From an uncultured Collinsella sp. (lineage in GTDB: Bacteria > Actinomycetota > Coriobacteriia > Coriobacteriales > Coriobacteriaceae): 24,340 nucleotides of DNA. The DNA lies in the NCBI GenBank assembly GCA_958346165.1, contig CATVQO010000004.1:1-24340 (forward strand), given 5' to 3'. The translations under genes and the position numbers were made by a program. Below are positions 12,977 through 20,451 of this stretch, one piece after another. Numbering within the stretch: position 1 is the stretch's first letter; each line of letters begins with the position of its first letter. Below the pieces are notes generated by a model that ran no database searches, was not told the origin of the DNA, and saw only the letters and a list, made by a program, of their open reading frames with translations.

Positions 12977-15718
12977 TCACTCGTCGAACAGGAGGCTCGA
13001 GGAGCCGAGACGCTCCTCTCGCGCCGGGGCGGCGCTCACGCTGATGTAGTCGAAGACGTAGGCGATCTCGCTTACAGGAACCTCCACGCGATAGCGCGTC
13101 GAGATGCTCGAGAAACTCTGCCTGAAGGACTCGATGAAGTCGGCGTGCTCTTCCTCGAAGCGATCCTGGCCGACGTAGGTCTCGATGGGGTTGCGGGTGA
13201 CGAGGCGCTCGACGAGGCAACAGAGGTGAACGTACAGCCCGATGATGGCGTTGCTGCCGATCTTCTCGCCCGTTCTGCGCTGAAGCTCGTGCACGGCGCT
13301 CTCGATCTCGTGGAATAGCCGCTCCGGGTCGAGGATGGTGATGGAGCGGATAACGTTCTGCAGCGTCATGTTCGAAAGCAGCTTCTCGTGAAAAGAAGCG
13401 AGCTCGGAGACGTCGAGCCACCTGCCGAACACGGCATCGACCTTCGAGGCGGACGCCGTCGACATAATGTCTTCGAGGGCGACGAAGGGAACGGAGGCAA
13501 TCCTGGGGTCTCCCGTGCCGATGACGGCGCAGACGCGGTGCTCGGAGAAAACGGCGTCGTTCGACCCGTTCGCGGCAAGCTGCTTGAAGGGCCTCGTGAG
13601 CAGGCGCGCGCCTATGGTGCGCGGGAGGCTCTGCGAGACGAGCTGACGTATCCTCTCGGCCGCGTCGACCCCGGACTCGGAGCAGAAGACGATGGCGTCC
13701 TCACGGTTGACGCGCTCGATCACCTTGCAGTGCGTCACGCACACGGCGGTCGCATCGCCAAGAACCTCGGCGATAGACTTGCCGCCGAGCAGCCCGGACC
13801 CGATCTCGAGCGCGAGCCCGGTGGAGACGTTGTTCACCACCCCGATGGTGGAGTCGGTAACGTTCTCGAGGGCCTTATAGGCCTCCTCCAAAGAGCCCAT
13901 GTCAACAAGAAACACGACCCCGGTGCAGTAGGAATGGCGGTCGACGAGGCGCTGGAGCGGACCGACGATGTCCTTCAGCTGCTGGTCGTAGGGCATGTCG
14001 ACCGCCTCGTACACATGCACGCCGAGCATACGGTTCGCCGCGTCGGCGATGCTCGTCGCCGTCGAGTAGCCGTGTGACAAGATGACGCAGAGCGTCCGAA
14101 GGGCCTTCGCGTCGCGAGACTCCGATGCGACGCACAGCGTCAGAAGCGTCTTCGTGAAGTGATCGAGCGAGATTCCCAGCGCCCCTTCCACGTCTGCGGC
14201 GACCTGATCGGAGACGCTCGAGGCAAACGGCAATTCGGAGGTCACGGCACCGAGGAGATGGGAGATTTGCTCCGCACAGGCAGACTTTCGCTTAGCCAGG
14301 CCGATGCCCGGCCACAACTGCAGGCAAATCTCCTGGGCCAGTAGAAAAGCGACCTTCCTTGAAAGCTCGATGCCATAAGAAGAGCCTGCGTCGGCAAGGA
14401 CCACGCCCACGATGCGCTCGAAGGCGCGCGACCTCGAGGAGGTAACGCCGCGGCCGAAGATCAAGTGATCCTCAACGCCGCGCACAGCGGAGACAGCTTG
14501 CGAGACGAGCTCGGAGACAGAGAGCTCCCCGGCGCAGAATCGCTCATCGAGAGAGCACAGGGCATCGAGCGCCTGCTCGACCGGCCCTGTGCTCTCGGCG
14601 GCATCCAGGGACGCGTCGATCAGAACGCCATCGTCGGGCTGTTGATCGATCTGCGCGGAGGAGAGGAGCCCGCTGGGAAGAAGATACGGGCGAACGACGA
14701 CGTAGTCGCCCTCGCGATTGAGGAACGCTTTGGCGCAGCAGTTCGTCACGCAGGCGCGCAAGCCGGCGATGTTATCGGAAAAGTCCGCGTTCACGAGGCA
14801 ACGGTATGCGCCGCGACTGATCTTCACATCAGAACCGATTCGGCACCCCTCGCTGCGCAGGAAGCTCAAGATGAGATCCTCGCGCTCCTCGGGGGTCCGC
14901 TCCTTGAGTGAGGGGACACGGGCACAGATGGGCATTTTGCTGTAGGCCGAGGAAACCTTCAGATCATCGGCGGAAAGCGTCGTCGAAAGAACGAGGCGAG
15001 CGCGCGGCGCATCCTGGGAGGCATTGAGCCCGAGGGCCGTCGCAAGGCAGTGCTCCATCGCAGAGGGAGAGAGTGCCTCGATGCCGTTGACAAAAACCAC
15101 ACCCCCGCGCGATTTCGCGATCGACTCGTCAAGAAGCCCGTTGAACGAGGCGGCGTCCGGGACCCCGGCGCAGTCGATGCGCACATAGGAGGAGTCGCGG
15201 GACAGCAAGCCCTGGTTCTTGCCGTACTCGTACACAAGACGAGAAAGGAAAGACTTGCCGACACCCACGCCGCCGCTCAAGAGGATGGGCAGGCCAAACG
15301 GAGGGTACTGAACCGCAGCCTTGCACTGCTCGACAACGGAGCTGAGGCTCAGGTCAAAGCCCACGGCACGCGCGAAGTCACGGTGATCGGCGATTCCCGT
15401 CGCCTGGATGAGGTCGGCGAGCGAGGCGTACTCGCTTGCAGAGAGCTTTACCTGAAAACGCTTCTGGAACGCGCGGCGATGAAAATAACGGACAGGCCTG
15501 CCCGCCACCTTAACCACAAGGCCGGCGCGAACAAGGTCGTTGAGGTACTGGCTCGCCAGACTCCTGGAGATGATGAGCGTCTCGGCGATGTCGGAGGTGG
15601 ACAGACGGGCAAGGTCGTCGAGCGAGACAGCAGAGGTGAGGGCCTCGAGATGCTCGAGAATCCTGTCCCTCATGTCGACGGGCTTCTTTGCCAAGCTGTC
15701 CTGTGCGGTCTTGTCCAT
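12977..15718 (-). CDS. LevR-like PRD-containing transcriptional regulator with degenerate AAA+ domain
   Basis: 913 residues, the usual size of LevR/ManR-type activators. Order of parts: winged HTH at about 15-80; AAA+ domain at about 110-345 with Walker A GGVGVGKS (149-156) and a degraded Walker B VVFVNGIE where DE is expected; a weak PRD at about 370-480; an EIIA-Man-like domain at about 540-650 with His549 in ILSHGYSTA; an EIIB-Gat-like domain with Cys679 in AIVFCSESG; and a C-terminal PRD at about 800-900 with His810 and His831. The GAFTGA loop that contacts sigma-54 is missing. It lies just upstream of the PTS operon and should sense its activity through phosphorylation. The ATG has an AAGGAGG site. 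Paralogs of MtlR type are less likely because of the EIIA-Man-like domain. Confidence 0.85.
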   Translation of the reverse strand: MDKTAQDSLAKKPVDMRDRILEHLEALTSAVSLDDLARLSTSDIAETLIISRSLASQYLNDLVRAGLVVKVAGRPVRYFHRRAFQKRFQVKLSASEYASLADLIQATGIADHRDFARAVGFDLSLSSVVEQCKAAVQYPPFGLPILLSGGVGVGKSFLSRLVYEYGKNQGLLSRDSSYVRIDCAGVPDAASFNGLLDESIAKSRGGVVFVNGIEALSPSAMEHCLATALGLNASQDAPRARLVLSTTLSADDLKVSSAYSKMPICARVPSLKERTPEEREDLILSFLRSEGCRIGSDVKISRGAYRCLVNADFSDNIAGLRACVTNCCAKAFLNREGDYVVVRPYLLPSGLLSSAQIDQQPDDGVLIDASLDAAESTGPVEQALDALCSLDERFCAGELSVSELVSQAVSAVRGVEDHLIFGRGVTSSRSRAFERIVGVVLADAGSSYGIELSRKVAFLLAQEICLQLWPGIGLAKRKSACAEQISHLLGAVTSELPFASSVSDQVAADVEGALGISLDHFTKTLLTLCVASESRDAKALRTLCVILSHGYSTATSIADAANRMLGVHVYEAVDMPYDQQLKDIVGPLQRLVDRHSYCTGVVFLVDMGSLEEAYKALENVTDSTIGVVNNVSTGLALEIGSGLLGGKSIAEVLGDATAVCVTHCKVIERVNREDAIVFCSESGVDAAERIRQLVSQSLPRTIGARLLTRPFKQLAANGSNDAVFSEHRVCAVIGTGDPRIASVPFVALEDIMSTASASKVDAVFGRWLDVSELASFHEKLLSNMTLQNVIRSITILDPERLFHEIESAVHELQRRTGEKIGSNAIIGLYVHLCCLVERLVTRNPIETYVGQDRFEEEHADFIESFRQSFSSISTRYRVEVPVSEIAYVFDYISVSAAPAREERLGSSSLLFDE

Positions 15719-15728
15719 GACTTCTTAC

Positions 15729-15744
15729 CTCCTTGTACAAGGAG
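15729..15744. promoter_or_regulatory. 16-bp perfect palindrome covering the regulator's ribosome site
   Basis: CTCCTTGTACAAGGAG is self-complementary and contains the AAGGAG of the regulator's Shine-Dalgarno site. On the - strand a promoter lies just upstream (TTCCGT, 17-base spacer, TATACT), so the palindrome falls at about the transcription start. It can be an operator for autoregulation or an mRNA hairpin that hides the ribosome site. Confidence 0.55.
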
Positions 15745-15898
15745 TATAAGGGGAACACAGAGAACGGAAGGGGGCGCGTGGGGGAATCAACAGCCCCGAG
15801 GGGAAGTTCACCACTTGAGGGGCAGAAAACAACGGCCATTGAACATTCAGGGCCGACGCTCAACACTTCGGCTCGACACTTCGCTTTGGAAAGGGCCC

Positions 15899-15999
15899 TG
15901 CACGATGGTGCAGCCCTCCATCTCGCAGCACAGGTCGCCGAAGGTCGCGAGGATGCGCTCCTTCTGTTCCGCGGGCGAGACGACTCGGTGGGCAAGGTC
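15899..15999 (-). pseudogene. Fragment of 5'-methylthioadenosine/SAH nucleosidase
   Basis: 34 codons read DLAHRVVSPAEQKERI, then LATFGDLCCEMEGCTIVQ. The FGxxCxEMEG segment is the hallmark of MTA/SAH nucleosidases (Pfs), where the Glu of MEG contacts the ribose. Nothing before or after it continues the protein, a stop lies upstream in frame, and the usual alanine after MEG is Cys here. It is a short leftover of a deleted gene. The assignment rests on one motif plus its flanks. Confidence 0.45.
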
Positions 16000-16038
16000 C
16001 TCTCAAAAAGGGTCGTCCGACGCCGCAAGACCTCGATG

Positions 16039-16203
16039 ACCGATTACCGCCTCGAGCAAGTGGCGGATTACCTCTGCACTATCGAACTTGCCTTGGTCAA
16101 GTACGAAGCCAAGGAGAACGGTGAGACGTACAACAAGTTCTTCGGAGGTATAGGCTCTTTCAAGAGGAACTGGCTCAAGCAAGCCCGCAGCAAGCGGATA
16201 TAG
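16039..16203 (+). CDS. Small hypothetical protein (doubtful)
   Basis: 54 codons starting MTDYRLEQVADYLCTIELAL and ending WLKQARSKRI. The composition is protein-like (amphipathic helix, basic tail), but no ribosome site precedes the ATG and the frame is open further upstream. It lies between two gene fragments, so it may itself be a remnant. I do not recognise it. Confidence 0.25.
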   Translation, partial: TDYRLEQVADYLCTIELALVKYEAKENGETYNKFFGGIGSFKRNWLKQARSKRI

Positions 16204-16243
16204 CTGGCCTCGCGGTTTCGCAAGGAACGGCCAGCTCTCCTCT

Positions 16244-16315
16244 GGCGAGGAACACCGGGCGACGTGCCTCGAGCAGCGGAAGCTGAAGCGCAAGCAGAGG
16301 CAGCGCGGGCAATGA
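16244..16315 (+). pseudogene. C-terminal remnant of a second YjdF/DUF2992 gene
   Basis: The last 16 codons read CLEQRKLKRKQRQRGQ and stop, closely matching the end of the yjdF frame at 4601-5020 (FKQRKLKRKQKHRGH and stop). DNA similarity also runs over the stop, which is followed by TCG in both places. Upstream codons no longer match. It is the 3' end of a lost second copy. Confidence 0.65.
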
Positions 16316-16408
16316 TCGGTGCCGATATGGGCCCAGACGTGAACAGTGCTACGTCCCCTGTTCACGGGGCGCGAAACCGCAAAGGTTGCACAGAGGTTGC
16401 AAAATAAG

Positions 16409-16442
16409 AAGCCCCCGACCTGTTTTCGCAGGTCAGAGGCTT
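16409..16442 (-). terminator. guaA terminator
   Basis: Stem AAGCC...GACCTG / CAGGTC...GGCTT with a three-by-three internal loop and a TTTTCG loop, 18 bases after the guaA stop. On the - strand the hairpin is followed by CTTATTTTGC, a reasonable T-tract. Confidence 0.75.
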
Positions 16443-16460
16443 GAAATCAACGAATATCGT

Positions 16461-18059
16461 TTATTCCCACTCGATGGTCGCGGGCGGCTTGGACGTGATG
16501 TCGTAGCACACGCGGTTGGCGCCGGGAACCTCGGCAACGATTCGGCCGGAGATGCGGGCCAGCACGTCGTAGGGCAGCTTGGCCCAGTCGGCGGTCATGG
16601 CATCGCTGGACTCGACGGCACGCAGGATGATCGGGCGCTGATAGGTGCGCTCGTCGCCCATAACGCCCACAGACTTAATGTCGGGCAGGACCGCGAAATA
16701 CTGCCAGCAGCTGTGCTCGGAGTTGCGCTCGCCGGTCTGCTCAAACAGACGCTGGTTGTAGGCGTCGAGCTCCTCGCGCACAATAGCATCGGCGTTCTTG
16801 AGGATCTCGAGTTTCTCCTTATCGACCGCACCGATGATGCGGATGGCCAGACCCGGGCCCGGGAAAGGCTGGCGGAACACGATGTGACCCGGCAGGCCAA
16901 GCGCCAGACCAAGTGCGCGGACCTCGTCCTTAAAGAAGTGGTCGAGCGGCTCAATAAGGTCGAAGTGCACGCCATCGGGGAACGGGATCAGGTTGTGATG
17001 GCTCTTGATGGTGGCCGTCTTGCCGCCCGTCTTGCGAGCGCCGGACTCGATGATGTCGGGGTAGATGGTGCCCTGAGCCAGGTACTTGACCGGCTTGCCA
17101 TCGGTCTCGAGCTGCTGCGCCACGGCGAAGAACTCTTTCCAGAACTGCGTACCGATGATGCGGCGCTTCTCCTCGGGCTCGGTCACGCCGGCCAAAAGCT
17201 CGGCATAGCGATCCTCGGCGTGGACGTGAATAAAGTCGACGTCAAACTGCTTGGTGAAGACCTCCTCCACCTGCTCGGGCTCGCCCTTGCGCAGCAGGCC
17301 GTGGTTGATGAACACGCAGGTCATCTGCTTGCCCACGGCACGAGCACCCAGCGCAGCCACGACGGAGGAGTCGACGCCGCCGGACAGGGCCAGAATCACG
17401 CGGTCGTTGCCGACCTTCTCGCGGAACTCGGCCGTCATGGTCTCGACCAGGTTGTCCATGCTCCAGTTGGGCTCCAGGCCGCAGATCTCAAACAGGAAGT
17501 TGCTCAGCAGCTGCTGACCATACTCGGAGTGCTTGACCTCGGGGTGGAACTGAGTGGTGAAAATCTTGCGCTCGACGCACTCCATGGCGGCAACCGGGCA
17601 CACGTCGGTGCTGGCGGTAACGGTAAAGCCCTCGGGCACCTCGGAAACGGCGTCGCGGTGGCTCATCCACACGGTCTGCTCCATAGGCGTGGAGTTAAAG
17701 AGCTTGGCGCCGGCCGTGCGCGTGATGGTGGCGCGGCCGTACTCGCCCACCTCGGAGTGGCCGACCTTGCCGCCGAGCGTCACGGCCGTGATCTGATGGC
17801 CGTAGCAGAAGCCCAGGACGGGAAGGCCCAGGTCAAAGATGGCAGGATCGATAGACGGAGCGTCCTCGGCGTACACGGAGGCCGGGCCGCCAGAAAGGAT
17901 GAGCGCGGAGGCGTTCATATCGCGAATCTCGTCGGCCGAGATGTCGCAGGGGACAATCTCGGAATACACGTTGAGGTCGCGGACGCGACGGGCAATGAGC
18001 TGACCGTACTGCGCACCAAAGTCGAGTACGAGGACCTTTGCGGAAGCCTTTTGATCCAT
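16461..18059 (-). CDS. guaA: GMP synthase (glutamine-hydrolysing)
   Basis: 532 residues from the ATG at 18057-18059, with GAGGGGG upstream; an ATG 12 codons earlier is rejected for lack of a ribosome site. Converts XMP to GMP with ATP and glutamine. The N-terminal class I amidotransferase has Cys85 in GFCYGHQ and His172/Glu174 in FHPEV. The ATP pyrophosphatase domain carries SGGVDSS (226-232). The C-terminal dimerisation domain ends in the family's invariant PPATIEWE. Length and motifs are complete. It appears monocistronic, divergent from the asparaginase, with a leader of roughly 60-80 bases after a likely -10 (TACACT or TATAAC) near 18125-18140. Confidence 0.98.
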   Translation of the reverse strand: MDQKASAKVLVLDFGAQYGQLIARRVRDLNVYSEIVPCDISADEIRDMNASALILSGGPASVYAEDAPSIDPAIFDLGLPVLGFCYGHQITAVTLGGKVGHSEVGEYGRATITRTAGAKLFNSTPMEQTVWMSHRDAVSEVPEGFTVTASTDVCPVAAMECVERKIFTTQFHPEVKHSEYGQQLLSNFLFEICGLEPNWSMDNLVETMTAEFREKVGNDRVILALSGGVDSSVVAALGARAVGKQMTCVFINHGLLRKGEPEQVEEVFTKQFDVDFIHVHAEDRYAELLAGVTEPEEKRRIIGTQFWKEFFAVAQQLETDGKPVKYLAQGTIYPDIIESGARKTGGKTATIKSHHNLIPFPDGVHFDLIEPLDHFFKDEVRALGLALGLPGHIVFRQPFPGPGLAIRIIGAVDKEKLEILKNADAIVREELDAYNQRLFEQTGERNSEHSCWQYFAVLPDIKSVGVMGDERTYQRPIILRAVESSDAMTADWAKLPYDVLARISGRIVAEVPGANRVCYDITSKPPATIEWE

Positions 18060-18326
18060 GGTTCCCCCTCTTGTTGGCGGGGAGCCGGTGCCCACCCGCG
18101 TGAATGAACGAAAATAACCTCCATAGTGTACACGTTATATGGGGTTTCTCGCCCCTCGCGGCCATCAGCGCACGGCAAACGCACGACCTGGGCCCCTATT
18201 TGACGGCAATTGAAGTGTTTTCAAACGTTACAGATGATGTAATACGTTTGAACGTTGGACGCCCTGTGCCACAATACTGCCGAACGACTCCGCCTCTGCG
18301 GCGGCAAATACGATAGGAATACCAGC
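18060..18326. promoter_or_regulatory. Divergent guaA / asparaginase control region
   Basis: A 267-base gap. On the - strand CATATAACGTGTACACTATGG near 18120-18140 supplies a -10 for guaA, with a GTGTACAC palindrome (18127-18134). Nearer the asparaginase, TTCAAACGT and ACGTTTGAA form a perfect 9-bp inverted repeat at 18220-18252, with 15 bases between. TAATAC at 18240-18245 may be the -10 of the asparaginase promoter, so the dyad would cover it. Confidence 0.55.
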
Positions 18327-19340
18327 ATGAAGCGCATCCTTCTCATCGCCACGGGCGGCACCATCGCATCGACCGAGGACGGCAACGGCCTCTCCCCCGC
18401 CCTGACCGGTGAGGAACTCGCCCAGAGTGTCCCCGAAATCTCGGGGCTCTGCGAGCTCGACGTCATGCAGCCCATGAACATCGACAGCACCAATATGCGC
18501 CCGAGCGACTGGATGCGCATCCGCGATGTCATCGTCGAAGGCTATGCCGACCACGACGGCTTCGTAGTCCTGCACGGCACCGACACCATGAGCTACACCG
18601 CGGCAGCACTTTCGTATCTGATCCAGGACAGCCCCAAGCCCATCGTGCTCACCGGCTCGCAAAAGCCCATGGGCAATCCCTTTACCGACGCCAAGCTCAA
18701 CCTGTACCAGAGCCTGCTCTATGCGCTCGACGAGCATTCGCACGACGTCTCGATCGTGTTTGGCGGCGTAGCCATTGCCGGCACGCGAGCCCGCAAGCAG
18801 CGCACCATGAGCTTCAACGCGTTCATTAGCGTCAACTATCCGCCCATCGCCTATATCCGCAACGACCGCATCGTGCGCAACGGGCTTCACGACACTCAAC
18901 AAAATGAGAGCCCAGTTCGTTTCTACGACAGTATCGACCCGCGCGTGTTTGTCCTTAAGCTCACGCCCGGCGTGAACCCAGGTATCCTCAACGCCCTTGC
19001 CGATAGCTACGACGCCGTGATTCTGGAGACCTTTGGCATTGGCGGTATCCCCGAGTTTGGTGAGTCGGGCGAGTCATTCCAGGAGGCGATTTTTCGCTGG
19101 GTTGATTCGGGCCGTACTGTCGTTATGACCACGCAGGTCCCCGAGGAGGGCCTCGACCTGGGTGTTTATGAGGTCGGCCGAGCTTACGCCGATCATCCGG
19201 GTATTTTGCGCGGCGACGACATGACCACAGAGACGCTCGTGGCCAAAACCATGTGGGCGCTCGGCCAGTCACGTGATGCGTCAGAGATTCAGCGCCTGTT
19301 CTACAGCCAAGTCAACCACGACCGCATCCCGATGGCGTAA
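18327..19340 (+). CDS. ansA: L-asparaginase, type I
   Basis: 337 residues from ATG 18327, with AGGAA upstream; the longer frame from 18255 lacks support. Catalytic Thr12 is in ATGGTIAS and the second catalytic Thr85-Asp86 in LHGTDTMSY. PIVLTGSQKPMG and NPGILNAL are further family blocks. No signal peptide, and the length is typical of the cytosolic type I enzyme that hydrolyses asparagine to aspartate and ammonia. It stands alone on the + strand, divergent from guaA. Its promoter region carries a dyad resembling the half-sites of the operator at 19611-19634. Glutaminase side activity is possible. Confidence 0.93.
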   Translation: MKRILLIATGGTIASTEDGNGLSPALTGEELAQSVPEISGLCELDVMQPMNIDSTNMRPSDWMRIRDVIVEGYADHDGFVVLHGTDTMSYTAAALSYLIQDSPKPIVLTGSQKPMGNPFTDAKLNLYQSLLYALDEHSHDVSIVFGGVAIAGTRARKQRTMSFNAFISVNYPPIAYIRNDRIVRNGLHDTQQNESPVRFYDSIDPRVFVLKLTPGVNPGILNALADSYDAVILETFGIGGIPEFGESGESFQEAIFRWVDSGRTVVMTTQVPEEGLDLGVYEVGRAYADHPGILRGDDMTTETLVAKTMWALGQSRDASEIQRLFYSQVNHDRIPMA

Positions 19341-19353
19341 TTCAGTTGTCGAC

Positions 19354-19375
19354 GGGTATCCCCTATTCGATACCC
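19354..19375. terminator. Weak convergent terminator
   Basis: GGGTATC / GATACCC with an 8-base loop, lying between the asparaginase stop and the XRE gene and overlapping the XRE stop codon. There is no clear T-tract on either strand. Confidence 0.35.
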
Positions 19376-19581
19376 TCGAGAAGCTCTGACACCGTCATGC
19401 CGAGTGCGGGCGCGATCTTAAATAGAACCTTGAGCGTGAAATTTGCCGTCCCATCTTCGATTCGGTCGAGGTAGGGTCGGCTGATTCCTGTCGCCACACA
19501 AAAATCAACCTTGGAGATACCAAGGTCTCTGCGTGTCTCTTCGACCCGCCTGCCAAGAATCTGTCTCGCACGTTCGTCCAT
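19363..19581 (-). CDS. Small XRE-family transcriptional regulator
   Basis: 72 residues, almost entirely a Cro/C1-type helix-turn-helix: GRRVEETRRDLGISKVDFCV, then ATGISRPYLDRIEDGTANFTLKVL and a short hydrophobic close (MTVSELLEGIE). No sensor domain. The ATG lacks a good ribosome site. It is divergent from an unknown + gene, and the gap holds a 24-bp perfect palindrome in the position of an operator for both. This layout is typical of autoregulated small repressors, including antitoxins of toxin-antitoxin pairs, but the partner gene is not recognisable as a toxin. Confidence 0.85.
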   Translation of the reverse strand: MDERARQILGRRVEETRRDLGISKVDFCVATGISRPYLDRIEDGTANFTLKVLFKIAPALGMTVSELLEGIE

Positions 19582-19610
19582 GCAGCCGAGTTTGAAATGG
19601 AGCCGAACAT

Positions 19611-19634
19611 AAACGTAAACTATAGTTTACGTTT
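19611..19634. promoter_or_regulatory. 24-bp perfect palindromic operator
   Basis: Half-site AAACGTAAAC, TATA centre, then GTTTACGTTT: a perfect 24-bp dyad. The centre can act as a -10 (TATAGT) or the left half as TAAACT for the + gene, with TTGAAA at 19592-19597 as its -35 (18-base spacer). Binding of the XRE protein here would block both divergent promoters. Confidence 0.75.
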
Positions 19635-19657
19635 TGCCGAATACACAGGAGTTTTCT

Positions 19658-20047
19658 ATGTCGGGTTCTTCGGTCCGCATGTACCGAGCCACGCTTCGCA
19701 CAAACAGCGCGCCGCCCAAGCTCGTCGTCGTTGAAGCTGAATGCCTTTCGCCCGATGAGCGCACAGCATTTACATTGCTATCAAGTCGCGTCGCCGCCGT
19801 TCTGGTCCCTTGCCCGGCGCAAGGTGAACTTGCCATCCAATGCCAAGCGCACAGCTGCTCGCTCAATCAGGCTGCCGTAATCGCAACCAGCCAACGCGGC
19901 CTGCCGCTCCTTTTAGAAGCCGGTATCGCACTCGCCCTTCGCGGCGCCGGATACGAAAACGAGGCCGCCGCCGATGTAGTCTTTCAACCACGATCGAGCG
20001 GCGGCCTCGCAGCAGCCATTGAATATATGTGCAGGCTCGTTGCCTAA
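19658..20047 (+). CDS. Hypothetical protein paired with XRE regulator
   Basis: 129 residues from ATG 19658, with ACAGGAG at the right distance; a TTG start inside the palindrome is rejected. Not recognised. Seen: no signal peptide or clear membrane helix, alternating strands and helices (KLVVVEAE, RVAAVLVPCP, QAAVIATSQ), and LPLLLEAGIALALRGAGY followed by ADVVFQPRSSGGLAAAIEYM. The last part has a Rossmann-like look, with small residues and glycine turns. Three cysteines, not in a metal pattern. It is divergent from the XRE gene across a shared operator, so its expression is probably set by that repressor. It may be half of a two-gene module. Confidence 0.7.
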   Translation: MSGSSVRMYRATLRTNSAPPKLVVVEAECLSPDERTAFTLLSSRVAAVLVPCPAQGELAIQCQAHSCSLNQAAVIATSQRGLPLLLEAGIALALRGAGYENEAAADVVFQPRSSGGLAAAIEYMCRLVA

Positions 20048-20056
20048 AAGGACAAG

Positions 20057-20440
20057 CTAGAAACCAAGGCCAAAGCCCGTTCCGGTAATCGCCGAGTACA
20101 TAAAGTAAACGTTGACCACGTTGAGGAACACACCCGTGATGCAACCGTTGCGCAGGTAGCGCTCGCACACGATGCGCGCCATGGCGGCGGATTCATCATT
20201 GTTTTTAGCCTGGCGTCCTGCCGTAAAGTACGTCGCCACGCTCAGCAGCAGGTTGAGCACCGGCAGTGCCAGCAACTCGTAGCTCTTGCCCCAGCGCGTC
20301 GCCTCGCCGGCGGCATTAAACTTTGTTGCCACCTCGGGACCAATGTTGGGGATAACACACGCTGCAACCACCAGCGGAATCACCGCAAGCACCAGCAGCG
20401 CAATACCCATGTAGCCGGCTTTTTTTCCATATTTAAACAT
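20057..20440 (-). CDS. DUF1648-type membrane protein
   Basis: 127 residues. Hydrophobic segments at about 11-33, 57-76 and 100-118. Between the first two is the DUF1648 signature IPNIGPEVATKFNAAGEATRWG, here facing one side of the membrane. Known: DUF1648 proteins (often with SdpI-like C-termini) are small integral membrane proteins; some give immunity to peptide toxins, but most are uncharacterised. It starts 11 bases after the ychF stop, with AAGGACG as ribosome site, so the two are probably co-transcribed. It converges with the + gene 9 bases away. No toxin partner is visible. Confidence 0.75.
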   Translation of the reverse strand: MFKYGKKAGYMGIALLVLAVIPLVVAACVIPNIGPEVATKFNAAGEATRWGKSYELLALPVLNLLLSVATYFTAGRQAKNNDESAAMARIVCERYLRNGCITGVFLNVVNVYFMYSAITGTGFGLGF

Positions 20441-20451
20441 GCGCGTCGTCC

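Larger units (their letters stand above)
15745..16460. other. Remnant zone between regulator and guaA
   Basis: About 700 bases without an intact gene. It holds a fragment of an MTA/SAH nucleosidase (- strand), an unrecognised small frame (+), the last codons of a second yjdF gene (+), and hairpins. GTGAACAG/CTGTTCAC pairs around 16339-16365, and CTGGCC/GGCCAG at 16204-16234. The 15733-16203 frame as a whole has no ribosome site or family resemblance. Confidence 0.5.

Noticed and set aside
16386..18107. A 573-codon + strand frame opposite guaA.
   Set aside because: guaA is certain on the other strand; the frame is an antisense shadow with no family resemblance.
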